Shown here one piece after another: positions 1 to 7,970 of a stretch of DNA of 64,000 nucleotides. The notes beneath the pieces are model-generated. The model worked only from the letters and a program-made list of their open reading frames with translations. It had not been told where the DNA came from and did no database searches. Numbering within the stretch: the first letter of the stretch is position 1; each line of letters opens with the position of its first letter. The stretch spans positions 1 to 64,000 of the forward strand of contig NZ_JAMXFD010000012.1 in NCBI RefSeq assembly GCF_025370875.1, written 5' to 3'. Made by a program: the position numbers and the translations under genes. The DNA is from Laspinema palackyanum D2c. Lineage in GTDB: Bacteria; Cyanobacteriota; Cyanobacteriia; Cyanobacteriales; Laspinemataceae.

Positions 1-77
1 TAAAGACCTCCAAATTCGGAAACGGGAATAGCCCAAACTCTTCTTTTTTCAACCCGGTTATGCCCTTTTTCTATTTG
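1..77 (-). mobile_element. ISAs1-family fragment (copy C)
   Basis: These 77 bases are identical to positions 2357-2433, which lie inside the transposase of the larger ISAs1 copy (copy B). They therefore belong to a third, minus-strand copy that continues beyond the left edge of the window. The match stops exactly where the terminal inverted repeat of copy A begins at 78, so copy A appears to have jumped into copy C. Confidence 0.8.
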
Positions 78-408
78 CAGGGTAAGCGCATCTAATTTGG
101 TATTAAATGTAACAGACCAACAAAAGATGGTGCAGTATTATAGCTGCCCAGTTTGTCCGAGAGATTCTAAAATGACTCTCTTTTATCAGTAGAAAATAGG
201 AATGAATATTCTATGACTAAAGGATTTTCACCCCGGGTCGCAAGCGCTAAACTAAAAACCCTCAAAACCCAGCCTCAACCTATTTCTATGCAAGAACTAG
301 AAGGGGGTTTGTTGAATTATTTTGATGATGTACCTGACCCGAGAGTTGACCGCACTAAACATCACTTACTTAAAGATATTCTAGTGATTGCTTTGTTAGC
401 AATAATAG
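78..408 (+). mobile_element. ISAs1-family 5' end (copy A), truncated
   Basis: This stretch starts with the inverted-repeat end CAGGGTAAGCGCATCT and reads into a transposase start at 213. As far as I can read it is identical to the reverse complement of 2999-3329, the 5' end of copy B. It breaks off at 408, where the opposite end of copy B (CAGGGTAAGAGCATCT) begins. The rest of copy A is not found on the far side of copy B, so a simple nested insertion does not explain the arrangement. Confidence 0.82.
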
Positions 409-416
409 CAGGGTAA
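213..416 (+). pseudogene. ISAs1-family transposase, N-terminal fragment
   Basis: Only the first 65 or so codons of an ISAs1-family transposase remain. They include the conserved N-terminal motif of the family, FDDVPDPR followed by a basic stretch and KDILVIALLAIIAG. The reading frame then runs into the terminal repeat of copy B and stops. The full family length is about 370 residues, so the whole DDE catalytic part is missing and the fragment cannot be active. The same N-terminus occurs in copy B on the other strand. Confidence 0.85.
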
Positions 417-751
417 GAGCATCTCAATCAGGCTTGACACAAGGATTTGAGAATAAGCATCATGTACTCCTCACTCATGGCTGCCCGGTTCCTTTTTTGT
501 CTCAAGCTACGGGATAGGGTGGTTTCTTGATTGAGGGCATTAAGGGCCATCCGTCTAAGTACAGCCAAATTTCGAGGACTATTAAACGCTCGGACCCTAG
601 ATTTATCTTCTTCAAAAGTTACATCTAAAACCCAATGTTCTTTATTTTCAATGCTCCAATGTTCCCGGATAATAGAACCATGTTTTTGGGCATCTACGGT
701 TAAAAAACTTAGATAAAACTGGACTTCATGAGATCTGCCATTCTGCCATTC

Positions 752-2284
752 GGGCGCATCCAGCAGTTAGGGGAGGGGCCTTCACAGGTTGGAGTGAGGG
801 AGACGACCAGGAAGGGGTAGAATAAAAAGAGGGAATGCGTGCAAACACATTCCCATTTCACTAAAAATTTAAACTTAAGAGTATGATAACACGCCTCGAA
901 GAATTGATAGCTGCTCACATAAACTGTCCAAACCATTGGTCAAAACTAGAAACCGCATCGAGTCTGGGGGCACTCGTGTGGGTAGCATGGGGCATTGGAT
1001 TAGAATTGGCTAGGTTTTTGGTAGAGCGCGAGTTGACAAGACGCGCCCTCTTACCGACCCAATGGCCTTCTTGTCCACATTGTGGGACTCGTTTGAATAG
1101 CAAGGGTTTTCAACCCCGTTCAATGCTAACCCTTGTCGGACAAGTCAAGTGGTCTCGCCGAGTGGGGCGTTGCCCGAAAAAATGTCCGGGTAGTTTAAGA
1201 GTACCTCTTGATGAATGCTTCTTAATAAAACCTGACCAAAAAACCTCAGAGGAAGTGGTTAAACTGGGATGTTTATTAGCAATTTTTGTACCGTTTGAAA
1301 TCACTTCTCATTTACTCGAACAGTTAACGGGCATTAAAGTTTGCGCTCAAACAATAGCCAATTGGGTTACTCAAAAGGGACGGCTGGCAACGTCCAACCT
1401 TTCGTTTGAGCTCACGGCTTTTTCCCAAGGAGAAAGCCCAACTCCTGAACAGCTATCGACTAAGGTAGAGTCAATGACTTTAGCTGTGGGGGGGGACGGG
1501 GTGATGGTGCCTTTTAGACCCCAGGAAAAAAGTCCGTCGGGAGCTACACAATGGAGAGAAGTAAAAGTCGGGATAATAGCCAGATTAGGAGCGCATTTTA
1601 CCCGCAAGGGTAAGCCCGCCACCCGGTTACATCACCGTCGTCTAGTCGGCGTTCTCGGAAATATTCATGACCTAGCTCCCCGACTGATGGTAGAAGCTGT
1701 GCGCTCTGGACTTGAGGATGCCTCTAAAGTAGCCTGGTTATCTGACGGAGCCGTAGGATTTTGGAATTTATATGAGCAATTTTTGGAGCCGTTAAATGTA
1801 GTGGGGGTTTTAGATTTCTATCATGCGGCTGGACATTTATGGTCGGCTGCTGCTGCATATAAAGATGGCCGGACTCGGGCTGAAGAAAAGACTGGTTTAA
1901 ACATTGGCGGCATGAATTGAGGCATGGCAATTCAATTGGAGTAATCAGTGAGCTAAATAGTCTGGCCAATTCTCCATCTTTAAAAGCTAGTCAACGCCAG
2001 AGTATCCGACGAGTACATGATTATTTTAAGGCTCATGAAGAACACATTACTTATCAATCTTTTGAAGAGCAAGGAATACCTAGAGGCTCTGGTATGGTCG
2101 AGAGTGCTTGTAAATGGTTGATACAACAGCGCTTTAAAGGGGTGGGTATGCGGTGGAGTAGTCAGGGATTTAATCACCTGTTACATTTGCGTCTGGCCTG
2201 GGTAAATAGTCGCTTTGATGACTTGTTTGAAAAAGGGAGTTGTTTTGAGCCTTCTACCTCCTCCCCCAACTCCTAGATGCGCCC
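752..2284 (+). mobile_element. ISKra4-family-like insertion sequence
   Basis: The element is 1,533 bp. Its ends are imperfect inverted repeats: GGGCGCATCCAGCAGTTAGG on the left and GGGCGCATCTAGGAGTTGGG read inward from the right. It is flanked by the 9-bp duplication CTGCCATTC (743-751 and 2285-2293), a size known in the ISKra4 family. A further copy of CTGCCATT precedes the left duplication at 735-742. The element sits inside the transposase of ISAs1 copy B, so it arrived later. Confidence 0.85.
883..2276 (+). CDS. ISKra4-like transposase in two overlapping frames
   Basis: The first frame (883-1920, 345 codons) carries a zinc-finger-like CPHCGTRL and a helix-turn-helix-like section near residues 130-170. 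A later D-containing stretch reads WLSDGAVGFW, followed by VLDFYHAAGHLW. The second frame (to 2276) completes the catalytic half with GIPRGSGMVESACKW and a conserved arginine/tryptophan C-terminus. The frames join by a -1 shift around 1881-1892 (GAAGAAAAGAC), where the shifted frame gives DWFKHWRHELRHG as expected for the family. This may be programmed frameshifting or a one-base loss. If it is a loss, the gene is a pseudogene. Confidence 0.75.
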
Positions 2285-4049
2285 CTGCCATTCCACTCGT
2301 CTCGAAACCGCTCGACTATAACAATCGTCTGGAGTCCCGCCCATTTGTCTTGATTATAAAGACCTCCAAATTCGGAAACGGGAATAGCCCAAACTCTTCT
2401 TTTTTCAACCCGGTTATGCCCTTTTTCTATTTGACGATACTCGGTCATTTTAACCCCAGAAAATTGGCTCTTTACTTGAAATTGAAACCAAGATTTAACT
2501 TGATTGTAAAGAGTTGGGTGATTGCTTTTTAAGCAGACTACATAATTAGCTTTTTGATGAACAATCTGTTTAACAATATCCGTTTGAGTTCCCATTGCAT
2601 CCATCGTAACAATTGCGCCAGTTACGTCGATTAATTCTAACAGGGCTGGGATTGCTGTAATTTCATTGGAATGGCTGTCTACCTTAACTTGGCCGAGGAC
2701 TCAACGATTTTTTGAAGCCCACGCTGTCACTAAATGTAAATTTTTTTTGCCCTGATTTCGGTCATAAGACCCTCGAAGACTTTTTCCGTCAATCGGAATA
2801 ACTTGGTCAGCAAATGAGCCTATAAATTTTTGAACCCATTGAGTTAACTTCTTTTCTAAAATTTTGGGGTCGATTTTTTCAAAAACTCTACGAAACGTAT
2901 CATGATGAGGAATCCCATTTGGTAATTCTAAAAATTGTTTGAGCCAGTTTTTTTACTTATTCCATAATTTTCCATATCTTCCCATCCGTTACCTCCAGCT
3001 ATTATTGCTAACAAAGCAATCACTAGAATATCTTTAAGTAAGTGATGTTTAGTGCGGTCAACTCTCGGGTCAGGTACATCATCAAAATAATTCAACAAAC
3101 CCCCTTCTAGTTCTTGCATAGAAATAGGTTGAGGCTGGGTTTTGAGGGTTTTTAGTTTAGCGCTTGCGACCCGGGGTGAAAATCCTTTAGTCATAGAATA
3201 TTCATTCCTATTTTCTACTGATAAAAGAGAGTCATTTTAGAATCTCTCGGACAAACTGGGCAGCTATAATACTGCACCATCTTTTGTTGGTCTGTTACAT
3301 TTAATACCAAATTAGATGCGCTTACCCTGCTACAACAGCCAAGAAAACTATCAACTCGCCACAGAATTCTATGAGCCAGCCTTGATGATTCGGTGGGAAT
3401 TAAACGATAGAGAAGGATTGGGTAATACCCTCCATCACTTAGGATTAGCTTACTATCGGTTGGAACAGTATGACCGGGCAGAAGAATATTTATTCGCCGC
3501 CATTGAAGTCGGAGAAAAATTGTATCCCAGCTTAACCGATGACCAAAAAATATCATTATTTTAACAACAATTATATACTTACGACCGGCTACAAAAAGCC
3601 CTGATTGCTCAAGATAAAACCGATAAAGCCCTGGAAATTTCAGAACGGAGTCGAGCCAGAGCGTTTGTCGAACTCCTCGCTCAAAAAAACACCGAACCGT
3701 TAGAAGAAAACCGGCTATTAGTCCCGCCTCCTACCCTGGAAGAAATTCGCCAAATTGCTGCGTCTCAAAATGCTACCCTAGTCCAATATTCCTGAGTTCG
3801 TGGAGATTTTTCTCGGGAAAGCCCAACATTTTTAAAAAATTTAGAACTCTATATTTGGGTGATTAAGCCAACGGGAGAAATCACGTTTCATCGCACTGAC
3901 CTCCATGATTTATGGCAAGAGCAAGACACTTTGTTAGCTAAAATTGTGGCCAATGCCCGATGTTTTGACAACTGGGTTTGTCGCCAGAATATTACAACGG
4001 CTCAACGGAGTGATATTTCGGAAGTTTACCTGAGAGGGTGACAAGACAG

Positions 4050-5246
4050 CTAGACCAATTGCTGTACAAGGGATAGAGCATTTAGTCCTTGCCGGAAATT
4101 CTGAGCTTTATGAGGCTTAAGGGCCATCAATGCTAACATCTCTTCTTGCCAGAAAAGGAGGGACTGGCTCCAAGCATAACCCGATAATCCGAGCCAAAAA
4201 ATACTATGATGGGGAAAATTATTCGGAGTTTTTTCGCTACGACCGAGGTAAGGTACTAAGTGGTTAGATTTCAACTCATGACCCGAATTAGTCGCTAACC
4301 AATAAGCGAAAGTAATCAACAAAACCAAGGCCAAAAATCGGGTTGAATCCACCCGAGTAGATTCCATATTATAGCCGCCACTTTTACAATCTCTAAACAT
4401 CATTTCGATACCCCATCGCGCTTGATAAAGTTCTTTAACCAGCTTAGGGTTAGAAATCGTAGTTAGTAAATACCACGGTTCTTTCACCTTTTTGCCTCGA
4501 TGACTTTTTTCCCAATAAACTCCTAGATTGAATCCCTGAATAGGCTCAGATTTTTGAAAGGTTACATCAGTGAAAAAATGGGATTCTCCCGATTTAAATC
4601 CTTGGGTTTTTAAAGACTTACCTCTCTGGCATGAAGTGGCTACAAAAGCACTCTTTTTCTGGCGGAATACAACGTCTATACTCCTTACCCTGAGCCAGTC
4701 TGCGAGTTTAGCGCTATGAAATTCTCTGTCTCCTATCACTACAACCGGATAAGGTTTTAGAAGGGCCAGCACCGGCCCTAATACCCGTTTCTGTTCCCGG
4801 AAAGAGCTACTGCCTAACTTTGGGAGTAGCTCCCAATATATTGGTAAAGCATGATTTCCCCAAATTATCGTGACCATCAGGAGATTACGGTCTCTCCATT
4901 GAGTGCGGTCGAGAGCAACCGCTACATAATTTTTGGTTTTAAATCTTAATTTTGAGCGCTTTCTCCGTTGCGCTCTATTTAAATGTTTTTCTCTGAATTC
5001 GGATTTTAAAGCGGCCTTGATTATAGGAAACCAGAGCAACTTCGCCGAAAGTTGGGGGAGTTGCAGAAATCGTTGAAGACTTTTGACGCGACTCTTATAT
5101 TGAATGGGTTGTGGAAAAATATTGGCAAGGGTTGATAATCTGACTTGCCGATAACTTTGAAGCATCAAAACTAAGAGTTCTAAGGTCTGTGTTTGACTCT
5201 CGCTCAAATGGATTCGTAATACCTTTTGATATAATGTCTTTAGCAT
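4050..5246 (-). CDS. IS4-family transposase
   Basis: The protein has 398 residues in an unbroken frame. It shows the DDE layout: D in VALDRTQWRD near residue 114, D in VVIGDREFHSAKL near 174, and the IS4 signature Y-(2)-R-(3)-E-(6)-K as YQARWGIEMMFRDCK near 277-291. The N-terminus (FPQPIQYKSRVKSLQRFL) is the usual helical region of IS4-type enzymes. Nothing is missing, so it is likely functional. It is transcribed opposite to the host gene it interrupts. Confidence 0.93.
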   Translation of the reverse strand: MLKTLYQKVLRIHLSESQTQTLELLVLMLQSYRQVRLSTLANIFPQPIQYKSRVKSLQRFLQLPQLSAKLLWFPIIKAALKSEFREKHLNRAQRRKRSKLRFKTKNYVAVALDRTQWRDRNLLMVTIIWGNHALPIYWELLPKLGSSSFREQKRVLGPVLALLKPYPVVVIGDREFHSAKLADWLRVRSIDVVFRQKKSAFVATSCQRGKSLKTQGFKSGESHFFTDVTFQKSEPIQGFNLGVYWEKSHRGKKVKEPWYLLTTISNPKLVKELYQARWGIEMMFRDCKSGGYNMESTRVDSTRFLALVLLITFAYWLATNSGHELKSNHLVPYLGRSEKTPNNFPHHSIFWLGLSGYAWSQSLLFWQEEMLALMALKPHKAQNFRQGLNALSLVQQLV

Positions 5247-5255
5247 TTTTTGTTA

Positions 5256-5282
5256 GGGTGGCTCCAAGGGCCACCCGCTTTT
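5256..5282 (+). terminator. Hairpin with T-run inside the IS4 element, upstream of its transposase
   Basis: GGGTGGC and GCCACCC (5256-5262 and 5270-5276) form a 7-bp stem followed by GCTTTTTT on the plus strand. On that strand it resembles a Rho-independent terminator. On the transposase strand the same hairpin lies just upstream of the start codon. Many insertion sequences use such structures to limit expression from outside transcripts; that role here is inference. Confidence 0.5.
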
Positions 5283-6330
5283 TTACGACTTCTCCATTAT
5301 CTCAAACAACTGCCCTGTCTGGGTTTTACCTCCGTTGTCACCCTCTCAGGAAGTTTACAGTCAACCGATTTCGGAATTTAATCAACAGGCTGCCCGGGGC
5401 CAAACGGTTAATCCCTCGCAACGGGGCAATGAGCAAGAGTTGCATCAACTCTATCAATTATTAATTGAACCCATTGCGGATTTATTACCCTCAGACCCCA
5501 ATGAACGGGTGATTTTTATTCCACAAGATTCATTATTTTTAGTCCCCTTTCCCGCCTTGCCCGATGCCAACGGGAAATATTTGATTGAAAAGCATACAAT
5601 TCTCACTGCGGCTTCGATTCAAGTCTTAGATTTAACTCGCAGACAGAGACAGCGACTTCCCCAAACTCAGACCGATATCTTGATTGTCGGTAATCCCACC
5701 ATGCCGATGAGGGGAGAGCAACGACTTTCGCCTCTAGTGGGTGCAGAAACAGAAGCGCAGGCGATCGCCCAACTGCTGAATACAACGCCCTTGATTGGGT
5801 CAGAAGCCACCAAAGCCCGGGTAATCGAGAAGATGGCAACCTCCCGAATTATACATCTGGCGACTCACGGCAGTTTCGACCCTGAGCGTGGGATTGGCAG
5901 TTGGCTGGCCCTGGCCCCTACCGGGTCCGATGATGGATTTTTGACCGCAGAGGAAATTTTGGACCTCCAACTGAGTGCCGAGTTAGTGGTGCTTTCCGCC
6001 TGTGATACGGGACGGGGGAAAATTACTGGGGATGGGGTAATCGGGCTATCTCGGTCGTTTATTTCCGCTGGGGTGTCTAGTATTCTGGTGTCATTATGGA
6101 AAGTGGATGATAGAGTGACCGCTTACCTGATGGGTGAGTTCTACCAAAACTGGCAACAGGGGAGTAACAAAGCTCAGGCACTCCGTGAGGCGATGCTGAG
6201 GACGATGCAGCAATATCCGGGGGTAGAAAATTGGGCCGCTTTTACCCTGATTGGAGAAGCAGAGTAAGGCGATCGCCCTCGATCCAACCCGAACCTAAAA
6301 GAGCAGAGATCGCCATCCCACGATGACAAA

Positions 6331-6360
6331 ATGGGGGGCAGTTCCAAAACTGCCCCCCAT
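6331..6360. terminator. Perfect 14-bp hairpin between convergent genes
   Basis: TGGGGGGCAGTT (6332-6343) pairs with AACTGCCCCCCA (6348-6359) around a CCAA loop, and the outer A-T pair adds to the stem. It sits between the end of the CHAT remnant (+) and the end of the solute-binding protein gene (-). No strong T-run follows on either side, so it may act as a transcript-stabilising or bidirectional stop structure. Confidence 0.6.
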
Positions 6361-6391
6361 CTCAGAGTCCAGGAGATCCGGTACAGTGAGT

Positions 6392-7693
6392 CTAATTGCG
6401 GGCTTCCCACTGCTGGGCCGCATTGGTAACCGCTTGATCCACCGACTGTTGACCCAACATGGCCCCTTGCAAATTATCGTAAATAATCCGTTGCAGTTGC
6501 TGGATATCTTCCATCGCCGGGATGAGGGCCTCTGCACTCTTGAGATCCTCAGCACTAATAATTCGGGCGCGATCGATCTGGGGGGCATCAGCGGGCAATA
6601 CCTGGAAATGACTATCCTGGAGAGCTTGCAGGGTAGAAGGCAAGACGTTGGCATCCTTGGCAAAGCTCAACTGATTCTGATCATTGGTGACAAAGAGGGC
6701 AAACTTAACCGCTGCTTCTGGGACATCCGTATCCCGAGGCACCACCAAATTCATGACGGCGGCGGTTTTCTTCCCAGTTTGGCCGGTGATTTGGGGGGCC
6801 GCCGCAGAGACAGCAGCAATACTCGGGGCATTTTCGGCGATCGTCTTGAAAAATTGGGGTCCGGAACCGAGGATGGCAATTTCTCCCGCTTGATACAGTT
6901 GGACCGCTTGACGATGCCCTTGGGTGAGGACTTCCCGAGGCAACAGACCCTTTTCATAGAGGTCTACCCAATATTGAAAAGCGGCGCGTCCTTCTGGAGT
7001 ATTAAAAGCAGCTTTGCCTTGCTCATCCACCAGTTGCATTCCCATTTGGACCATCGATTCGAGGACCTCCGAGGAATCCCCGGGAACAAATGTCACGAAT
7101 AGGGCATATTTGCCGGTTCTGTCGCGAATTTGTTGGGCCACCTGTGCTAATTCAGCATAAGTGCTGGGAGGTTGGTCAATGCCCGCTTCGTTGAAGAGTT
7201 GGGTATTATAAATAGAAATTCGGGTGGTCAGATACCAAGGAATACCAAAGCTTGTGCCATTTAAGGTACTCGCTTTCCAGATATTGGGAAGATACTGCTG
7301 GCGAATCTCATTTGGGATCTGATCATCCAGAGTGAGCCACGCATTGCGACTGGCAAGAAGCGTGGCAAAATTAGGATTCAGGTTGACCACATCCGGGGCA
7401 GTTTTGGCGGAAACGGCGGCCAAAATCTTGCTTTCCATCGCGGACCAAGGCACATCAACCCAACGCACTTTGATTTCGGGATTTTCTGATTCAAATGTAG
7501 CGATTAAACTGTTGAAATAGTCCGTAAACTGGGGCTGGAGTTGCATTGTCCAAAATTCAACTTCCGCAGTCCCCGAGGCGGGTTGGCTCGAATTGGAGCC
7601 AGTACCGGGAGTGCAGGCGATCGCCCAACTCAGCAACAAACCCGACAAGACAAAGAGTCCAAAGCGTTTCCAACGGTTGATTCTTACTCTCAT
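6392..7693 (-). CDS. Extracellular solute-binding lipoprotein of an ABC sugar-type transporter
   Basis: The protein has 433 residues. The N-terminus has basic residues, a hydrophobic stretch and a lipobox ending in AIAC at about residue 27, so it is predicted to be exported and lipid-anchored. The mature part fits family 1 solute-binding proteins (AEVEFWTMQLQP, then APDVVNLNPNFATLLA and GIPWYLTTRISIYN), which bind mono- or oligosaccharides or polyols for import. No permease or ATPase gene is adjacent, so its partners must lie elsewhere. The substrate cannot be told from sequence alone. Confidence 0.85.
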   Translation of the reverse strand: MRVRINRWKRFGLFVLSGLLLSWAIACTPGTGSNSSQPASGTAEVEFWTMQLQPQFTDYFNSLIATFESENPEIKVRWVDVPWSAMESKILAAVSAKTAPDVVNLNPNFATLLASRNAWLTLDDQIPNEIRQQYLPNIWKASTLNGTSFGIPWYLTTRISIYNTQLFNEAGIDQPPSTYAELAQVAQQIRDRTGKYALFVTFVPGDSSEVLESMVQMGMQLVDEQGKAAFNTPEGRAAFQYWVDLYEKGLLPREVLTQGHRQAVQLYQAGEIAILGSGPQFFKTIAENAPSIAAVSAAAPQITGQTGKKTAAVMNLVVPRDTDVPEAAVKFALFVTNDQNQLSFAKDANVLPSTLQALQDSHFQVLPADAPQIDRARIISAEDLKSAEALIPAMEDIQQLQRIIYDNLQGAMLGQQSVDQAVTNAAQQWEARN

Positions 7694-7970
7694 AACCTAA
7701 TTAACATTATGACCCAGAGGGTCGGGTGAGATAACGAGCATCAAGGGAATTTGACCCAGGCAAAGCCTGCTGATCGTAACGTAAATTGGTTAGATTATGA
7801 ATACTGTATCCCCCTCGGGGACTGTTTTGCGAGACTCCCAGTTAGGGAGAGCCTGGGGCGGTTTGGTGTCTGGGCGGCCAGGGTAAGATTAGGGAGAAGC
7901 ACTGCCTGCTGTCTACACTGGTTTTGATGACTTTCAACTCACCACCTTGAATTTAATATGGGACAAAACC
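7694..7970. other. Divergent intergenic region between the solute-binding protein and pilM
   Basis: These 277 bases hold no credible gene. They must contain the promoters for both the minus-strand lipoprotein gene and the plus-strand pil genes. A small G/C-rich hairpin-like stretch (GACTCCCAGTTAGGGAGAG near 7832) is visible. I see no promoter box strong enough to place. Confidence 0.4.

Larger units (their letters stand above)
428..3194 (-). pseudogene. ISAs1-family transposase (copy B), multiply broken
   Basis: Read on the minus strand, the N-terminus (FDDVPDPR, KDILVIALLAIIAG) is followed by a frame change at a run of seven A's near 2950. An in-frame TGA lies near 2700 (before VLGQVKV). 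A middle section with VTMDAMGTQ and YVVCLKSNHP comes next, then the ISKra4-like insertion. The C-terminal section ends at 428 and carries IREHWSIENKEHWVLDVTF, the family's E-containing signature. An 8-bp tandem duplication beside the insertion adds another frame change. With at least four lesions the gene is dead, though its ends could still be moved by an active relative elsewhere in the genome. Confidence 0.85.
409..3329 (-). mobile_element. ISAs1-family element (copy B), interrupted by an ISKra4-like element
   Basis: The ends are CAGGGTAAGAGCATCT at 409-424 and the complement of CAGGGTAAGCGCATCT at 3314-3329. The transposase reads on the minus strand from 3194 to 428. Removing the inserted element (752-2284) leaves about 1.38 kb, a normal ISAs1 size. 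The flanks (AATAATAG on the left, CTACAACAG on the right) are not a target duplication, which points to recombination between copies after insertion. The right end is joined directly to a broken TPR-CHAT gene. Confidence 0.85.
4030..5349 (-). mobile_element. IS4-family insertion sequence, complete
   Basis: The element is 1,320 bp with perfect inverted ends CTGAGAGGGTGACAA (4030-4044 and the complement at 5335-5349). It has a 9-bp target duplication GAAGTTTAC at 4021-4029 and 5350-5358. It carries one full-length transposase. The clean ends and intact gene suggest a recent insertion that may still be mobile. It landed in the CHAT pseudogene between the TPR/linker part and the CHAT domain. Confidence 0.92.
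3330..6267 (+). pseudogene. TPR-CHAT (caspase-like) protein, decayed and split by an IS4 element
   Basis: The surviving frame begins at the ISAs1 junction with two or more TPR-like helices (GNTLHHLGLAYYRLEQYDRA). It continues through a linker (RARAFVELLAQ) and after 5359 into a CHAT domain with the catalytic histidine in IIHLATHGSF and cysteine in VVLSACDTGRG. Such proteins are caspase-like peptidases often found in cyanobacterial defence or cell-death settings. The lesions are a missing N-terminus, TAA at 3562, TGA at 3793 and the IS4 insertion at 4030. Joining 4029 to 5359 restores the frame exactly (EVY then SQPISEF). The intact catalytic part could in principle be translated from an internal start, but no ribosome site is evident. 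Confidence 0.85.

Noticed and set aside
409-3329. Reading the IS block as a composite transposon carrying cargo
   Set aside because: Nothing but transposase remnants lies between the ISAs1 ends, and no common target duplication flanks the block.
6323-7102. Long plus-strand frame opposite the solute-binding protein gene
   Set aside because: It is the shadow of a well-supported lipoprotein gene and shows no motif or ribosome site.
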